Source of the DNA: Paracoccaceae bacterium
GTDB taxonomy: Bacteria > Pseudomonadota > Alphaproteobacteria > Rhodobacterales > Rhodobacteraceae
Length of the DNA: 64,000 bases
Assembly: GCA_027489355.1 (NCBI GenBank)
Contig: JAIXZY010000020.1
Coordinates: 1 to 64,000, forward strand
Reading direction: 5' to 3'
A model generated the notes under the pieces. The model saw only the letters and a list, made by a program, of their open reading frames with translations. It made no database searches and was not told the DNA's origin. Shown here one piece after another: positions 17,770 through 26,365 of this stretch. Position 1 is the first letter of the stretch; each line of letters opens with the position of its first letter. Made by a program: the position numbers and the translations under genes.

Positions 17770-19362
17770 ATGCCCAAAGTCCTCGTTTCCGACGAACTTT
17801 CCGAAACCGCCGTCCAGATCTTCCGCGACCGCGGGGTCGAGGTCGACTACCTGCCGAAGCTTGGCAAGGACAAGGAGAAGCTGGCCGAACTGATCGGCCA
17901 GTACGACGGCCTTGCCATCCGCTCGGCCACCAAGGTCACCGAGAAGCTTCTGGAAAGCGCCACCAACCTCAAGGTCGTCGGCCGCGCCGGGATCGGGGTG
18001 GACAACGTCGACATCCCGGCGGCATCGAAAAAGGGCGTCATCGTGATGAACACGCCCTTCGGCAACTCCATCACCACGGCGGAACACGCCATCGCCATGA
18101 TGTTCGCTGTTGCCCGGCAGATCCCCGAAGCAAACGCCTCCACCCACGCCGGAAAGTGGGAAAAGTCCAAGTTCATGGGGGTTGAGCTCTTCAACAAGAC
18201 CCTCGGCGTGATCGGGGCGGGGAACATCGGCGGCATCGTCTGCGACCGCGCCGTGGGCCTGCACATGAAGGTCGTGGCCTATGATCCGTTCCTCTCCGAC
18301 GAGCGCGCCAAACAGCTGGGCGTGACCAAGGTCGATCTGGACGAGCTCCTCGCCCGCGCCGACTTCATCACGCTGCACGTCCCGCTGACCGACAAGACCC
18401 GCAACATCCTGTCGCGCGAGAACCTTGCGAAGACCAAGAAGGGCGTCCGCATCATCAACTGCGCCCGCGGCGGGCTGATCGACGAGGCCGCCCTCCTCGA
18501 CGCCCTGAACTCCGGCCATGTCGCCGGGGCCGCGCTGGACGTCTTCGAAACCGAACCCGCCACCGAAAACCCGCTCTTCAACCACCCGAACGTCGTCTGC
18601 ACCCCGCACCTCGGCGCCTCGACCACCGAGGCGCAGGAAAACGTTGCGCTCCAGGTTGCCGAACAGATGTCGGACTACCTCCTCACCGGCGCCGTCCAGA
18701 ACGCGCTGAACATGCCGAACGTCACCGCCGAAGAGGCCGCCGTGATGGGCCCCTGGATCAAGCTGGCAGGTCACCTCGGCGCCTTCATCGGCCAGATGAC
18801 GGACGAGCCGATCAAGGCGATCAACATCCTCTACGACGGCACCGTCGCCAACATGAACCTCGCCGCGCTGAACCAGGCGGTGATCGCGGGCGTCCTCAAG
18901 ACGCAGAACCCGGACGTGAACCTCGTGTCCGCCCCGGTGGTCGCGAAGGAGAAGGGGATCCAGATCTCCACCACCCGGCAGGAAAAGACCGGGGTGTTCG
19001 ACGCCTACATCAAGGTCACGATGGTGACGGACAAACGCGAACGGTCTGTCGCCGGGACCTGCTTCAGCGATGGCAAGCCGCGCTTCATCCAGATCAAGGG
19101 CATCAACATCGACGCCGAGATCGGCCAGCACATGCTCTATACCACCAACGAGGACGTGCCGGGGATCATCGGCCTTCTCGGCATGACCATGGGCAAGAAC
19201 AACGTCAACATCGCGAACTTTACCCTGGGCCGGTCGGGCGTGGGCCAGGACGCCATAGCGATCCTCTACCTCGACCAGCCGATCGATCCCAAGGTGATCG
19301 AGACGCTGGAGGGCACCGGCATGTTCCAGCAGGTCAAGGCCTTGCAGTTCGACGTCGCCTGA
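17770..19362 (+). CDS. serA: D-3-phosphoglycerate dehydrogenase
   Basis: This NAD-dependent enzyme catalyses the first committed step of serine synthesis. The 530-aa long form has a substrate-binding domain and a Rossmann domain. GVIGAGNIGGIVCDRAVGL is the NAD loop, and INCARGGLIDEAALL and CTPHLGASTTEAQENVALQ contain catalytic and substrate residues. An intervening ASB-like domain and a C-terminal ACT domain (MLYTTNEDVPGIIGLLG) complete it. The ACT domain suggests serine feedback control. It lies in the same direction as serC, with a repeat between them. Confidence 0.98.
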   Translation: MPKVLVSDELSETAVQIFRDRGVEVDYLPKLGKDKEKLAELIGQYDGLAIRSATKVTEKLLESATNLKVVGRAGIGVDNVDIPAASKKGVIVMNTPFGNSITTAEHAIAMMFAVARQIPEANASTHAGKWEKSKFMGVELFNKTLGVIGAGNIGGIVCDRAVGLHMKVVAYDPFLSDERAKQLGVTKVDLDELLARADFITLHVPLTDKTRNILSRENLAKTKKGVRIINCARGGLIDEAALLDALNSGHVAGAALDVFETEPATENPLFNHPNVVCTPHLGASTTEAQENVALQVAEQMSDYLLTGAVQNALNMPNVTAEEAAVMGPWIKLAGHLGAFIGQMTDEPIKAINILYDGTVANMNLAALNQAVIAGVLKTQNPDVNLVSAPVVAKEKGIQISTTRQEKTGVFDAYIKVTMVTDKRERSVAGTCFSDGKPRFIQIKGINIDAEIGQHMLYTTNEDVPGIIGLLGMTMGKNNVNIANFTLGRSGVGQDAIAILYLDQPIDPKVIETLEGTGMFQQVKALQFDVA

Positions 19363-19406
19363 CAGAACCTGCCTCGGCCGGGCACCCCGCCCGCGCCGAG
19401 GCCCCC

Positions 19407-19994
19407 ATGCTCCTTCCCGACCTCCTTCGCGCCCTCGCCGACCTCACCGCCAACGAGCCCCGGCCCGAAGCCCAGGCCACCGCCGAGACCCTCCGCGCCG
19501 CCGCCGACACCGACTTCCCGGCGCAGGAACCTTCCACCCTCTCCCCCGGCATCCTTCACGCGGCCAGCCTCCCCGGCCACACCGCCTCCAGGCTGATCCG
19601 CACGGCGCACCAGTGGCTCCCGTGGCAGGACAGCCCCGCCGCCTCGCTGCAACCCACCAGCCTCCGCGCGATCAAGTCCATCGTGACGCTCCTCGGCCCC
19701 CACGCACCGATCCCCTGCGGCACCCTCCTCCTCGGCCTCTTCTACCAGGCCCCCGGCAGCTACTACCCCCTCCACGCCCACAACGCCGCCGAGACCTACA
19801 CCGTCCTCGCGGGCTCCGCCCTCTGGCAGGCCGGAGACCGCCGCTTTCCTGTCACGTCAGGCGAGGCGATCCACCACCCGCCGAACCTGCCCCATGCCAT
19901 GCGCGCCGGCCCCGACGGCTTCCTTGCCATGTGGCGCTGGTCCGGCCATATCGGGTTCGAAAGCTACCGGATGCTTCCCGACCCGGAAGCCTGA
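19407..19994 (+). CDS. DMSP lyase-family cupin (DddQ-like)
   Basis: This cupin protein of 195 aa resembles the dimethylsulfoniopropionate lyase family, which releases dimethyl sulfide and acrylate. The key segment YYPLHAHNAAETYTVLAG places H125, E129 and Y131, and H163 lies in NLPHAM. These match, in identity and spacing, the metal ligands and catalytic tyrosine described for DddQ. Length also fits DddQ. No signal peptide is seen. It begins 44 nt after serA and could be cotranscribed. No acrylate or DMSP uptake genes are adjacent, so the physiological substrate is uncertain; related cupins may have other roles. Confidence 0.75.
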   Translation: MLLPDLLRALADLTANEPRPEAQATAETLRAAADTDFPAQEPSTLSPGILHAASLPGHTASRLIRTAHQWLPWQDSPAASLQPTSLRAIKSIVTLLGPHAPIPCGTLLLGLFYQAPGSYYPLHAHNAAETYTVLAGSALWQAGDRRFPVTSGEAIHHPPNLPHAMRAGPDGFLAMWRWSGHIGFESYRMLPDPEA

Positions 19995-20019
19995 CCGCCC
20001 TTGCCCTTTCAGACTGGGA

Positions 20020-20104
20020 CAAATATCCCACGGGTGAGCCATTGGTTTGCGCCATTGGCTCAAGCAACCAATGGATCGCGGCGGGTGTGAAACCCCCGGG
20101 GGCA
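20020..20104. repeat. Degenerate dispersed repeat with nested hairpins
   Basis: A CAAATATCCCACGGGTG half (20020-20036) and a GCGGGTGTGAAACCCCCGGGGGC half (from 20081) flank a separate ATTGGTT/AACCAAT inverted repeat (20041-20072). It resembles an old copy of the 4008/15378 repeat split by an inserted palindrome. It lies between the cupin and phosphatase genes. Confidence 0.5.
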
Positions 20105-20118
20105 GCCAAGGGAACCCC

Positions 20119-20874
20119 ATGCACCTTTACGCCATCGGCGACATCCACGGGCACCTCGGCCTTCTGAAGGGCGCGCATGACCTTATCGCCACCGACATGG
20201 CTCGGCACGGGGCAGGCCAGGTGGTCCACGTCGGCGACCTCGTCGACCGCGGCCCGGACAGCAAGGGCGTGATCGACTTCCTGATGCAAGGGCAGGCGCA
20301 GGAGCGGGACTGGGTGGTCCTGAAGGGCAACCACGACCGCATGTTCAGCCGTTTCCTGAACGACCCGCTGGAACCCGAACCCGGCCTCCGGGCTGACCTC
20401 GGCTGGCTCCACCCCAAGCTTGGCGGGCCGGACACGCTGGCCTCTTATGGCGTTAGGAACGCCGCCGACCGCCCCGTCGCCAAGGTCCATGCGGACGCGC
20501 TTGCCGCCGTCCCCCAGGCGCACCGCGACTTCCTCGCCTCGCGGCCCGCGATGCACCTTGCCCAGGACTGCGTCTTCGTCCACGCCGGCCTCCGCCCCGG
20601 CGTACCGCTTGACCGGCAGGCCGAAACCGACCTGATCTGGATCCGGGACGTCTTCCTGATCGAGGTCGAAAGCTTCGGCCCCCTGGTCGTCCACGGTCAC
20701 ACCGCGATCAAGGAAGCCACCCATTACGGCAATCGCATCAACATCGATTCCGGCGCCGCTTACGGTGGCCCCCTCTCCGCCGTGGTGATCGAGGGCCGCG
20801 AGGCCGCGCTCCTGACGCCAAGGGGCCGCCAGAAGCTTCCCGGCCCGCCGCCGATGCTGTTCCAGAACGGCTAA
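20119..20874 (+). CDS. Metallophosphoesterase (PPP-type serine/threonine phosphatase family)
   Basis: This cytoplasmic phosphoesterase of 251 aa has the calcineurin-like core motifs in order: GDIHGH near residue 7, GDLVDRGPDS, GNHD, VHAGL and VHGHT. The set resembles bacterial PrpA/PrpE and bis-nucleotide tetraphosphatase-like enzymes. The substrate could be a phosphoprotein or a dinucleoside polyphosphate. The start is the ATG at 20119, right after the repeat region; the upstream extension would translate repeat DNA. Its stop overlaps the stop of a small convergent membrane-protein gene. Confidence 0.92.
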   Translation: MHLYAIGDIHGHLGLLKGAHDLIATDMARHGAGQVVHVGDLVDRGPDSKGVIDFLMQGQAQERDWVVLKGNHDRMFSRFLNDPLEPEPGLRADLGWLHPKLGGPDTLASYGVRNAADRPVAKVHADALAAVPQAHRDFLASRPAMHLAQDCVFVHAGLRPGVPLDRQAETDLIWIRDVFLIEVESFGPLVVHGHTAIKEATHYGNRINIDSGAAYGGPLSAVVIEGREAALLTPRGRQKLPGPPPMLFQNG

Positions 20875-21092
20875 GGGTGCTGGCGGCGGATCAGCCGCTT
20901 CACCGACCGTCCGCCCAGATAGCCGAAGACCGCCACGGCCAGGCCGACGACCTCGGCAATCGCCGGGCCTTGCGGGATGCCGCGCACCGCCAGCGCCACC
21001 CCCATCAGCGCAAAGCCCGCGAGACTGAGCCAAAGCCAGAACCACAGCTCGCCGCGTGTGGGTCCGAAGCGCCAGGGGTTCTTGCCGTCCAT
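20871..21092 (-). CDS. Small hypothetical membrane protein
   Basis: This 73-aa protein has two predicted membrane segments (ELWFWLWLSLAGFALMGVAL and AEVVGLAVAVFGYLGG) and a basic C-terminus (KRLIRRQHP). The start MDGKNPWRFGPTRGE at 21092 is preferred because the longer open frame upstream overlaps the promoter region of the next gene. It overlaps the convergent phosphatase gene by 4 nt. No function is recognised; composition and hydrophobicity support a real small membrane protein. Confidence 0.65.
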   Translation of the reverse strand: MDGKNPWRFGPTRGELWFWLWLSLAGFALMGVALAVRGIPQGPAIAEVVGLAVAVFGYLGGRSVKRLIRRQHP

Positions 21093-21191
21093 CGCCTGCC
21101 TCCTGCACACTGGCCACAGCGCCCGGCAATTCGGACCGCCGCCGGAAAACCGCACTTTACCGCCGTCGCGGGCCGTGATTCCCTTCTGGCC

Positions 21192-21767
21192 ATGACCCAG
21201 CGCCCAGCCCAGAACCGGCTTCATCCGATCCTGCTCACTGTCGGGATCATCCTTCTTACGGCCGCCTACCTGCTCTGGATCGGTCGCGAGCCGATCTGCA
21301 AGTGCGGCTATGTGAAGCTCTGGCACGGCGAGGTGGTCAGCGCCGAGAACTCGCAGCACCTGTCGGACTGGTATACCCCCAGCCATATCATCCACGGCTT
21401 CCTGTTCTTCTTCGCCCTGCGGCTGGTGGCGCCCCGGCTGTCCTTCGGCTGGCGGCTGGCAATCGCCACGCTGGTCGAATGCGTCTGGGAGATCATCGAG
21501 AATTCCGACGCGGTCATCGAACGCTATCGCACGGTGACCATCTCGCTGGACTACTACGGCGACAGCGTGATCAACACGGTGTTCGACGTCCTTGCGATGA
21601 TCCTCGGCTTCTGGCTCGCCGCGCGGTTGCCGGTCTGGGCCACCGTCGCGCTGATCCTCCTGTTCGAGGGCGCGACGATGTGGATCATCCGCGACGGACT
21701 GGCCCTGAACGTGCTGATGCTGCTCTGGCCGCTGGACTGGATCGCCGAATGGCAGGCGGCGCGCTGA
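21192..21767 (+). CDS. DUF2585 family membrane protein (UPF0314)
   Basis: This integral membrane protein of 191 aa has about five hydrophobic segments. It matches the DUF2585/UPF0314 family through CKCGYVKLWHGEV, SQHLSDWYTPSHIIHGFLF and ECVWEIIENSDAVIERYR. The conserved His/Asp/Glu-rich loops between helices suggest metal or substrate binding, but no function is established. The start is the ATG at 21192, giving MTQRPAQNRLHPILL. It is convergent with the MFS gene, 4 nt apart. Confidence 0.92.
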   Translation: MTQRPAQNRLHPILLTVGIILLTAAYLLWIGREPICKCGYVKLWHGEVVSAENSQHLSDWYTPSHIIHGFLFFFALRLVAPRLSFGWRLAIATLVECVWEIIENSDAVIERYRTVTISLDYYGDSVINTVFDVLAMILGFWLAARLPVWATVALILLFEGATMWIIRDGLALNVLMLLWPLDWIAEWQAAR

Positions 21768-21771
21768 CTGC

Positions 21772-22872
21772 TTAGACGCGCATGCGCCGCAGAGACAGAA
21801 GCGCCGCCAGGCTCACCGCGACCAGGATGCCCGCGGCCAGGATGAAGAACCCCCGCTCGCCCATCTGCGCGCTGAGAGGGGCCAGGATCAGCGGCGTGAA
21901 GATCGCCCCCACCAGGCCTGAGGCGACGATGGTCGGCGGCACGCGCAGGTCCTCGCCCATCCTGGCGCTGGCGGTGACGTAGTAGCCCGGGAAGAACACT
22001 CCGGCCGAGGCCCCCATCGCCACGAAGAAGATCGCCGGCGACAGAACCACGGCCCCCAGCGCGAAGACCGCCGCCGATGCAACGGCCAGCGTGTAAAGCA
22101 CGAAGGGCTGGATCCGGTGCGCGACGAAGATCAGCACCACGCGGGCCAGCAGGAACACCACGAAGAACGCGCTCAGAAGCTGCGAGGCGCGGTGCTCCTC
22201 CACCCCTGCCCGGATAAGCGCCGTGGGGCCAAGGCCCGCAAGGCTCGCCTCCATCCCGATGGCGACAAGGCCGAAGCCCAGGATGGCCCAGTGCGGCCGG
22301 AAGGTCCGGACGACGCCCGTCTGCGCCACGGTCTCGCGACCCGCCGCGCCTGCGCCAAGCCAGACCACCGCAAGCGCAAGCGCCACCACCCCGAAAGCCC
22401 AGGCGGGGTCGCTGCCGAGCCAGACGAAGACCAGCGGTGCCGCAATCGCCCCGACGCCGAAGGTCGCGTTCAGGAGGCTCAGCATCGACGGCCCCCTGGC
22501 CCCGAAGGCCCGCATCACGCGCGGGTTGAACACCGCCGTCGCCATGCCATAGCCCATGCCAAAGACGACGCCCCCGGCCAGAGTCACCCACCAGCTGACC
22601 CCCAGGGCCATCAGCCCCGTGCCGCCCGCCATGACCGCAAGCGTATGCCGCGGCCCGACCAGCGCACCCTTGAAGAACATGAACCCGACGCCGGCAAAAC
22701 AGCCGACCCAGAGAAGCGCGACGAAAAGCCCGGCCTCGGTCTCGCCCAAGCTGAACGCGCGGACATAGACCGGCAGCGCCGGCCCGAACAGCGCCTGCCC
22801 CGCCCCCATCAGGATGAAGGTCGCCACCCCGGCGAACAGCAGCCCGGCATGGGCCCGGATCAGGTCTTTCAC
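21772..22872 (-). CDS. MFS transporter
   Basis: This is a major facilitator superfamily permease of 366 aa. It has about eleven to twelve hydrophobic segments and a compact form of the loop 2-3 motif (FFKGALVGPRHTL). The substrate is not evident. The length is slightly below the usual 390-450 aa. It is transcribed divergently from the thiolase gene with a 128-nt shared promoter region, and convergently with the DUF2585 gene. Confidence 0.9.
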   Translation of the reverse strand: MKDLIRAHAGLLFAGVATFILMGAGQALFGPALPVYVRAFSLGETEAGLFVALLWVGCFAGVGFMFFKGALVGPRHTLAVMAGGTGLMALGVSWWVTLAGGVVFGMGYGMATAVFNPRVMRAFGARGPSMLSLLNATFGVGAIAAPLVFVWLGSDPAWAFGVVALALAVVWLGAGAAGRETVAQTGVVRTFRPHWAILGFGLVAIGMEASLAGLGPTALIRAGVEEHRASQLLSAFFVVFLLARVVLIFVAHRIQPFVLYTLAVASAAVFALGAVVLSPAIFFVAMGASAGVFFPGYYVTASARMGEDLRVPPTIVASGLVGAIFTPLILAPLSAQMGERGFFILAAGILVAVSLAALLSLRRMRV

Positions 22873-23000
22873 ATCACTCTCCCCGTCGATTTGCCCCGTG
22901 TCTCCCGGCTGTTAGCGCATGTCAATGCCGCCCGTGACGCGACGTCTCCCCTGCAAGTCCCGCAACTTCGTGCAAACTGACGCAAACCCCGGAGGCCCGA

Positions 23001-24158
23001 ATGACCGAGATCCACATCCTCTCTGCCGCCCGCACCGCCATCGGCGGGTTCGGCGGATCGCTCTCCGCGCTGCCGCCCATCGACATCGCCACCCACGCCG
23101 CCCGCGCCGCGCTGGACCGCGCCGGGGTCGAGGGCGGGCAGATCGGCCAGGTCGTGATGGGCCACGTCATCAACACCGAACCGCGCGACATGTACCTCAG
23201 CCGCGTCACGGCGATGAACGCGGGCATCCCCGAGACCACCCCCGCGATGAACGTCAACCGGCTTTGCGGATCGGGCGCGCAGGCCATCGTCTCGGCAGTG
23301 CAGGCGCTGATGCTTGGCGACGCCGAAATGGCGCTGGCCGGAGGGGCCGAGTGCATGAGCCGCGCGCCCTACATCCTGCCCGCCGCCCGCTTCGGCCAGA
23401 AGATGGGCGACACCCGCGCGCTGGACATGATGACCGGCGCGCTGACCTGCCTCTTCGGCACCGGACACATGGGGGTGACGGACGAAAACGTCGCCGCCCA
23501 GTACGCGATCACGCGGCAAGAGCAGGACGCCTTCGCGCTGGAAAGCCAGACCCGCGCCGCCCGCGCCATCGCCGAGGGCCGCTTCGCCAGCCAGATCGTG
23601 CCGATCGAGATCGGCGGCCGGAAAGGTCCCGTCACCTTCGCGGTGGACGAACATCCCAAGACCACCAGCGCCGAGGCGCTTGCGGCGCTGAAGCCGGCGT
23701 TCCAGAAGGACGGCACGGTGACGGCGGGAAATGCCTCGGGCATCAACGACGGGGCGGCGGCGTTGGTGCTGTCGCGGTCCGACAAGGGCTCCCGCGCGCG
23801 GATCATGGGCTACGCGCTGGCCGGGGTGGACCCGAAGGTGATGGGCCTTGGCCCGATCCCCGCGGTGCAGGCGCTTTGCCGCAAGCTGGGCCTGTCGCCA
23901 CAGTCCTTCGACCTGGTGGAATCGAACGAGGCCTTTGCCGCGCAGGCCCTGGCCGTGTCCCGCGCGCTCGACCTCGACCCGGCCCGCGTGAACCCCAACG
24001 GCGGGGCCATCGCCCTTGGCCACCCGGTCGGCGCGACGGGCGCGATCCTGGTCGTGAAGGCCCTGCACGAGCTGGAACGAACCGGTGGCCGCACCGCGCT
24101 GATCACCATGTGCATCGGCGGCGGTCAGGGCATCGCGCTGGCCATCGAACGCGCCTGA
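23001..24158 (+). CDS. Acetyl-CoA C-acyltransferase (thiolase)
   Basis: This is a thiolase of 385 aa; it condenses two acetyl-CoA or cleaves 3-ketoacyl-CoA. The nucleophilic cysteine is in NVNRLCGSGAQAI at about residue 90. The histidine motif is NPNGGAIALGHPVGATGA and the second catalytic cysteine is in MCIGGGQGIA. It resembles biosynthetic AtoB/PhaA-like enzymes, but no PHB or beta-oxidation partner lies beside it. It ends at a hairpin repeat facing pbpC. Confidence 0.93.
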   Translation: MTEIHILSAARTAIGGFGGSLSALPPIDIATHAARAALDRAGVEGGQIGQVVMGHVINTEPRDMYLSRVTAMNAGIPETTPAMNVNRLCGSGAQAIVSAVQALMLGDAEMALAGGAECMSRAPYILPAARFGQKMGDTRALDMMTGALTCLFGTGHMGVTDENVAAQYAITRQEQDAFALESQTRAARAIAEGRFASQIVPIEIGGRKGPVTFAVDEHPKTTSAEALAALKPAFQKDGTVTAGNASGINDGAAALVLSRSDKGSRARIMGYALAGVDPKVMGLGPIPAVQALCRKLGLSPQSFDLVESNEAFAAQALAVSRALDLDPARVNPNGGAIALGHPVGATGAILVVKALHELERTGGRTALITMCIGGGQGIALAIERA

Positions 24159-24161
24159 AAC

Positions 24162-24191
24162 CGTAGGGTGGGCGATACCGCCCACCCTACC
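24162..24191. repeat. 'GTAGGGTGGGC' palindrome, likely bidirectional terminator
   Basis: The hairpin CGTAGGGTGGGCG/CGCCCACCCTAC has a short loop. It sits between the convergent thiolase and pbpC genes and is nearly identical in sequence to the palindrome at 8140-8168. Confidence 0.75.
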
Positions 24192-24207
24192 CCATCGCCC
24201 AGGTGCC

Positions 24208-26316
24208 TTACCGGACGCGCACCTGCGAGCGGGCGGATCGCCCCTTTGCGTCGATCACGGACAGCGTGATGAACCCCTCGCCCGGCAGCGCCAGCATCGC
24301 CTCGCGGGTCTCCAGGCCGACGATGACCGGAACCCCGTCCGCAAGCCAGGTGAACGGCGCCGTCCCGCCCGTGACCCGCACCTTCAGCCCCGCCGGCAGC
24401 AGTTCCACCTCCGCCCCATCCGGCGGGAAGGCCACCGCAGGCGCGTCCGCCGCCAGTTCGAACACGGCCGTCCGCGAGCGGAACCGTTGCAGCGGCTGCG
24501 GCAGTTCCGCATTCGCGACCAGCAGCGTCGAGGCCGGGGCCGGCGGCTGCGGGTCAAGCTTGCCCTTCAGCCGGTTGAAGGCCTGGAACAACACGGGCGC
24601 CGCCACATCCGCCCCGAAGGCCCCCGGCACCGGAGTGCCATCCGCGCGCCCCATCCAGACCCCGATCACATGGCGCCCGTCGAAGCCGATCGCCCAGGCG
24701 TCCCGATGGCCGTAGGACGTGCCGGTCTTGTAGGCCAGCCGGTTCGACGGCGCCCCCGGCGGCGGCGCAAGGCCCGCCAGGATGTCCCCGACCTGCCAGG
24801 CCGCGACCTCGGACACCAGCCGCTGCCCCTCTGGCACCTTGGCATCCAGCCGCCAGGACAGGGGCCGCACCACCCCGCCCCGCGCCAGGCCCGCGTAAAG
24901 CTGCACCATGTCCGACAGCGTCACCCCGACGCCCCCCAGCGCAATGGCCAGCCCCGGCTGGTCGCCCGGAAAGACCGGCTTCATCCCCGCCTTTTCCATG
25001 GCCGAGATCAGCTTGGCCGGCCCCAGCGCATCGGTCAGCGCCACCACGGGGATGTTGCGCGACAGTTGCAGCGCCTCGCGCATGCGGATCGTACCGAGGT
25101 AGAGCTTGTCGAAGTTCTGCGGCGCATAGCCGCCAAAGGACATCGGCCGGTCGTCGATCATCGTCTCGGGATGGCCCAGCCCCTCATCGAAGGCCAGCGC
25201 ATAGACCAGCGGCTTCAGGGTCGATCCCGGCGACCGCAGCGCCTGGGTCATGTCCACGAACCCCTGCCGCAGGTCGGCCTGATAGCCCGCCGACCCGACC
25301 GAGGCGAGGATCTCGCCCGAGGCATGGTCCGCGACCAGGATCGCGACCTGCACCCGTTCGCCCTGGCCTTCGACCGCCTCTTGCGCCAGCGCCTCCAGCG
25401 CCTTCTGCAGGCCGCCGTCCACGGTCAGGTGATGTTCCTGCACCTGAGGGGCCTCGTCCCTGGCGCGGTCGGCCAGGTGCGGGGCCAGCGCCGGGAAGGG
25501 CTGGCGCAGGCCCGGCACCGCCTCGCGCAGCGCGGCCTCGGCCTCCTCGGCGTCGATCACGCCCTCACGCACCGCGCGGGCCAGCACGCGGTTGCGCGCC
25601 GCCTCGGCGCGGTCGGCGGCGCGGTCGGGACGGCGGCTTTCCGGGCTTTGCGGGATCGCGACCAGCAGCGCGGCCTCGGCCGGGGTCAGGCGGTAGGGTT
25701 CCTTGCCGAAATAGCTGATCGAGGCGGCGCGCACGCCCTCGAGGTTGCCGCCAAAGGGCGCGAGGTGCAGGTAAAGCTGCAGGATCTGGGCCTTGGACAG
25801 CCGCCGCTCCAACGCCAGCGCGACGCGCATCTGCCGCAGCTTGCCGCCGACCTCGCCCGTCGTGCCGTCCTCCAGCAACCGGGCGACCTGCATGGTCAGG
25901 GTCGACCCGCCCGAAATGACGCGTCCGTTCCACAGCGCCTGCCCGACCGCCCGCAGCATCGAGCGGGGGTCCACGCCCGCATGTTCGTAGAAGCGGTTGT
26001 CCTCGTAGGCGAGCAGCATCCGCAGGTACTTCGGGTCGACCTTGTCCGGCGGCAGGGCCAGCCGCCAGCGGCCATCGGCCACCGTATAGGCGCGCAAGAG
26101 GTCGCCGTTGCGGTCCAGGACCTCGACCGACATTTCCAGGGCCAGCGGCGGCAGGACCGTCGCGTCGATCCAGGCGTCGAAACGGTCCCGGCCCAGGGCG
26201 GCCAGCCAGAGGCCAAGCGCCAGGACGATGATCCACCGGGCGCGGAAGGCGGGACCTTGGCGCGTCGTTGCGCCTGTCCGGACAACATGCCCCCAATCAG
26301 CGCCGGGGCGGGTCAT
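24208..26316 (-). CDS. pbpC: Penicillin-binding protein 1C
   Basis: This bifunctional peptidoglycan synthase is anchored in the inner membrane and is 702 aa long. After one N-terminal membrane segment (WIIVLALGLWLAALG) comes a GT51 transglycosylase domain with EDNRFYEHAGVDPRSML and GGSTLTMQVARLL. The transpeptidase domain has the SxxK motif in GSTLKPLVYA, an SRN motif (LSRNIPV) and YKTGTSYGHRDAW. A C-terminal BiPBP_C-type beta domain follows. The start is the ATG at 26316, which lies beyond the upstream gene's stop. It is downstream of the alpha-2-macroglobulin gene in the same operon, the classic PBP1C pairing. Confidence 0.95.
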   Translation of the reverse strand: MTRPGADWGHVVRTGATTRQGPAFRARWIIVLALGLWLAALGRDRFDAWIDATVLPPLALEMSVEVLDRNGDLLRAYTVADGRWRLALPPDKVDPKYLRMLLAYEDNRFYEHAGVDPRSMLRAVGQALWNGRVISGGSTLTMQVARLLEDGTTGEVGGKLRQMRVALALERRLSKAQILQLYLHLAPFGGNLEGVRAASISYFGKEPYRLTPAEAALLVAIPQSPESRRPDRAADRAEAARNRVLARAVREGVIDAEEAEAALREAVPGLRQPFPALAPHLADRARDEAPQVQEHHLTVDGGLQKALEALAQEAVEGQGERVQVAILVADHASGEILASVGSAGYQADLRQGFVDMTQALRSPGSTLKPLVYALAFDEGLGHPETMIDDRPMSFGGYAPQNFDKLYLGTIRMREALQLSRNIPVVALTDALGPAKLISAMEKAGMKPVFPGDQPGLAIALGGVGVTLSDMVQLYAGLARGGVVRPLSWRLDAKVPEGQRLVSEVAAWQVGDILAGLAPPPGAPSNRLAYKTGTSYGHRDAWAIGFDGRHVIGVWMGRADGTPVPGAFGADVAAPVLFQAFNRLKGKLDPQPPAPASTLLVANAELPQPLQRFRSRTAVFELAADAPAVAFPPDGAEVELLPAGLKVRVTGGTAPFTWLADGVPVIVGLETREAMLALPGEGFITLSVIDAKGRSARSQVRVR

Positions 26317-26365
26317 GCCGTCCTCCCCGCGCGGGCGCGGGAAGGCGTGTATGCGCGTCCATCGC

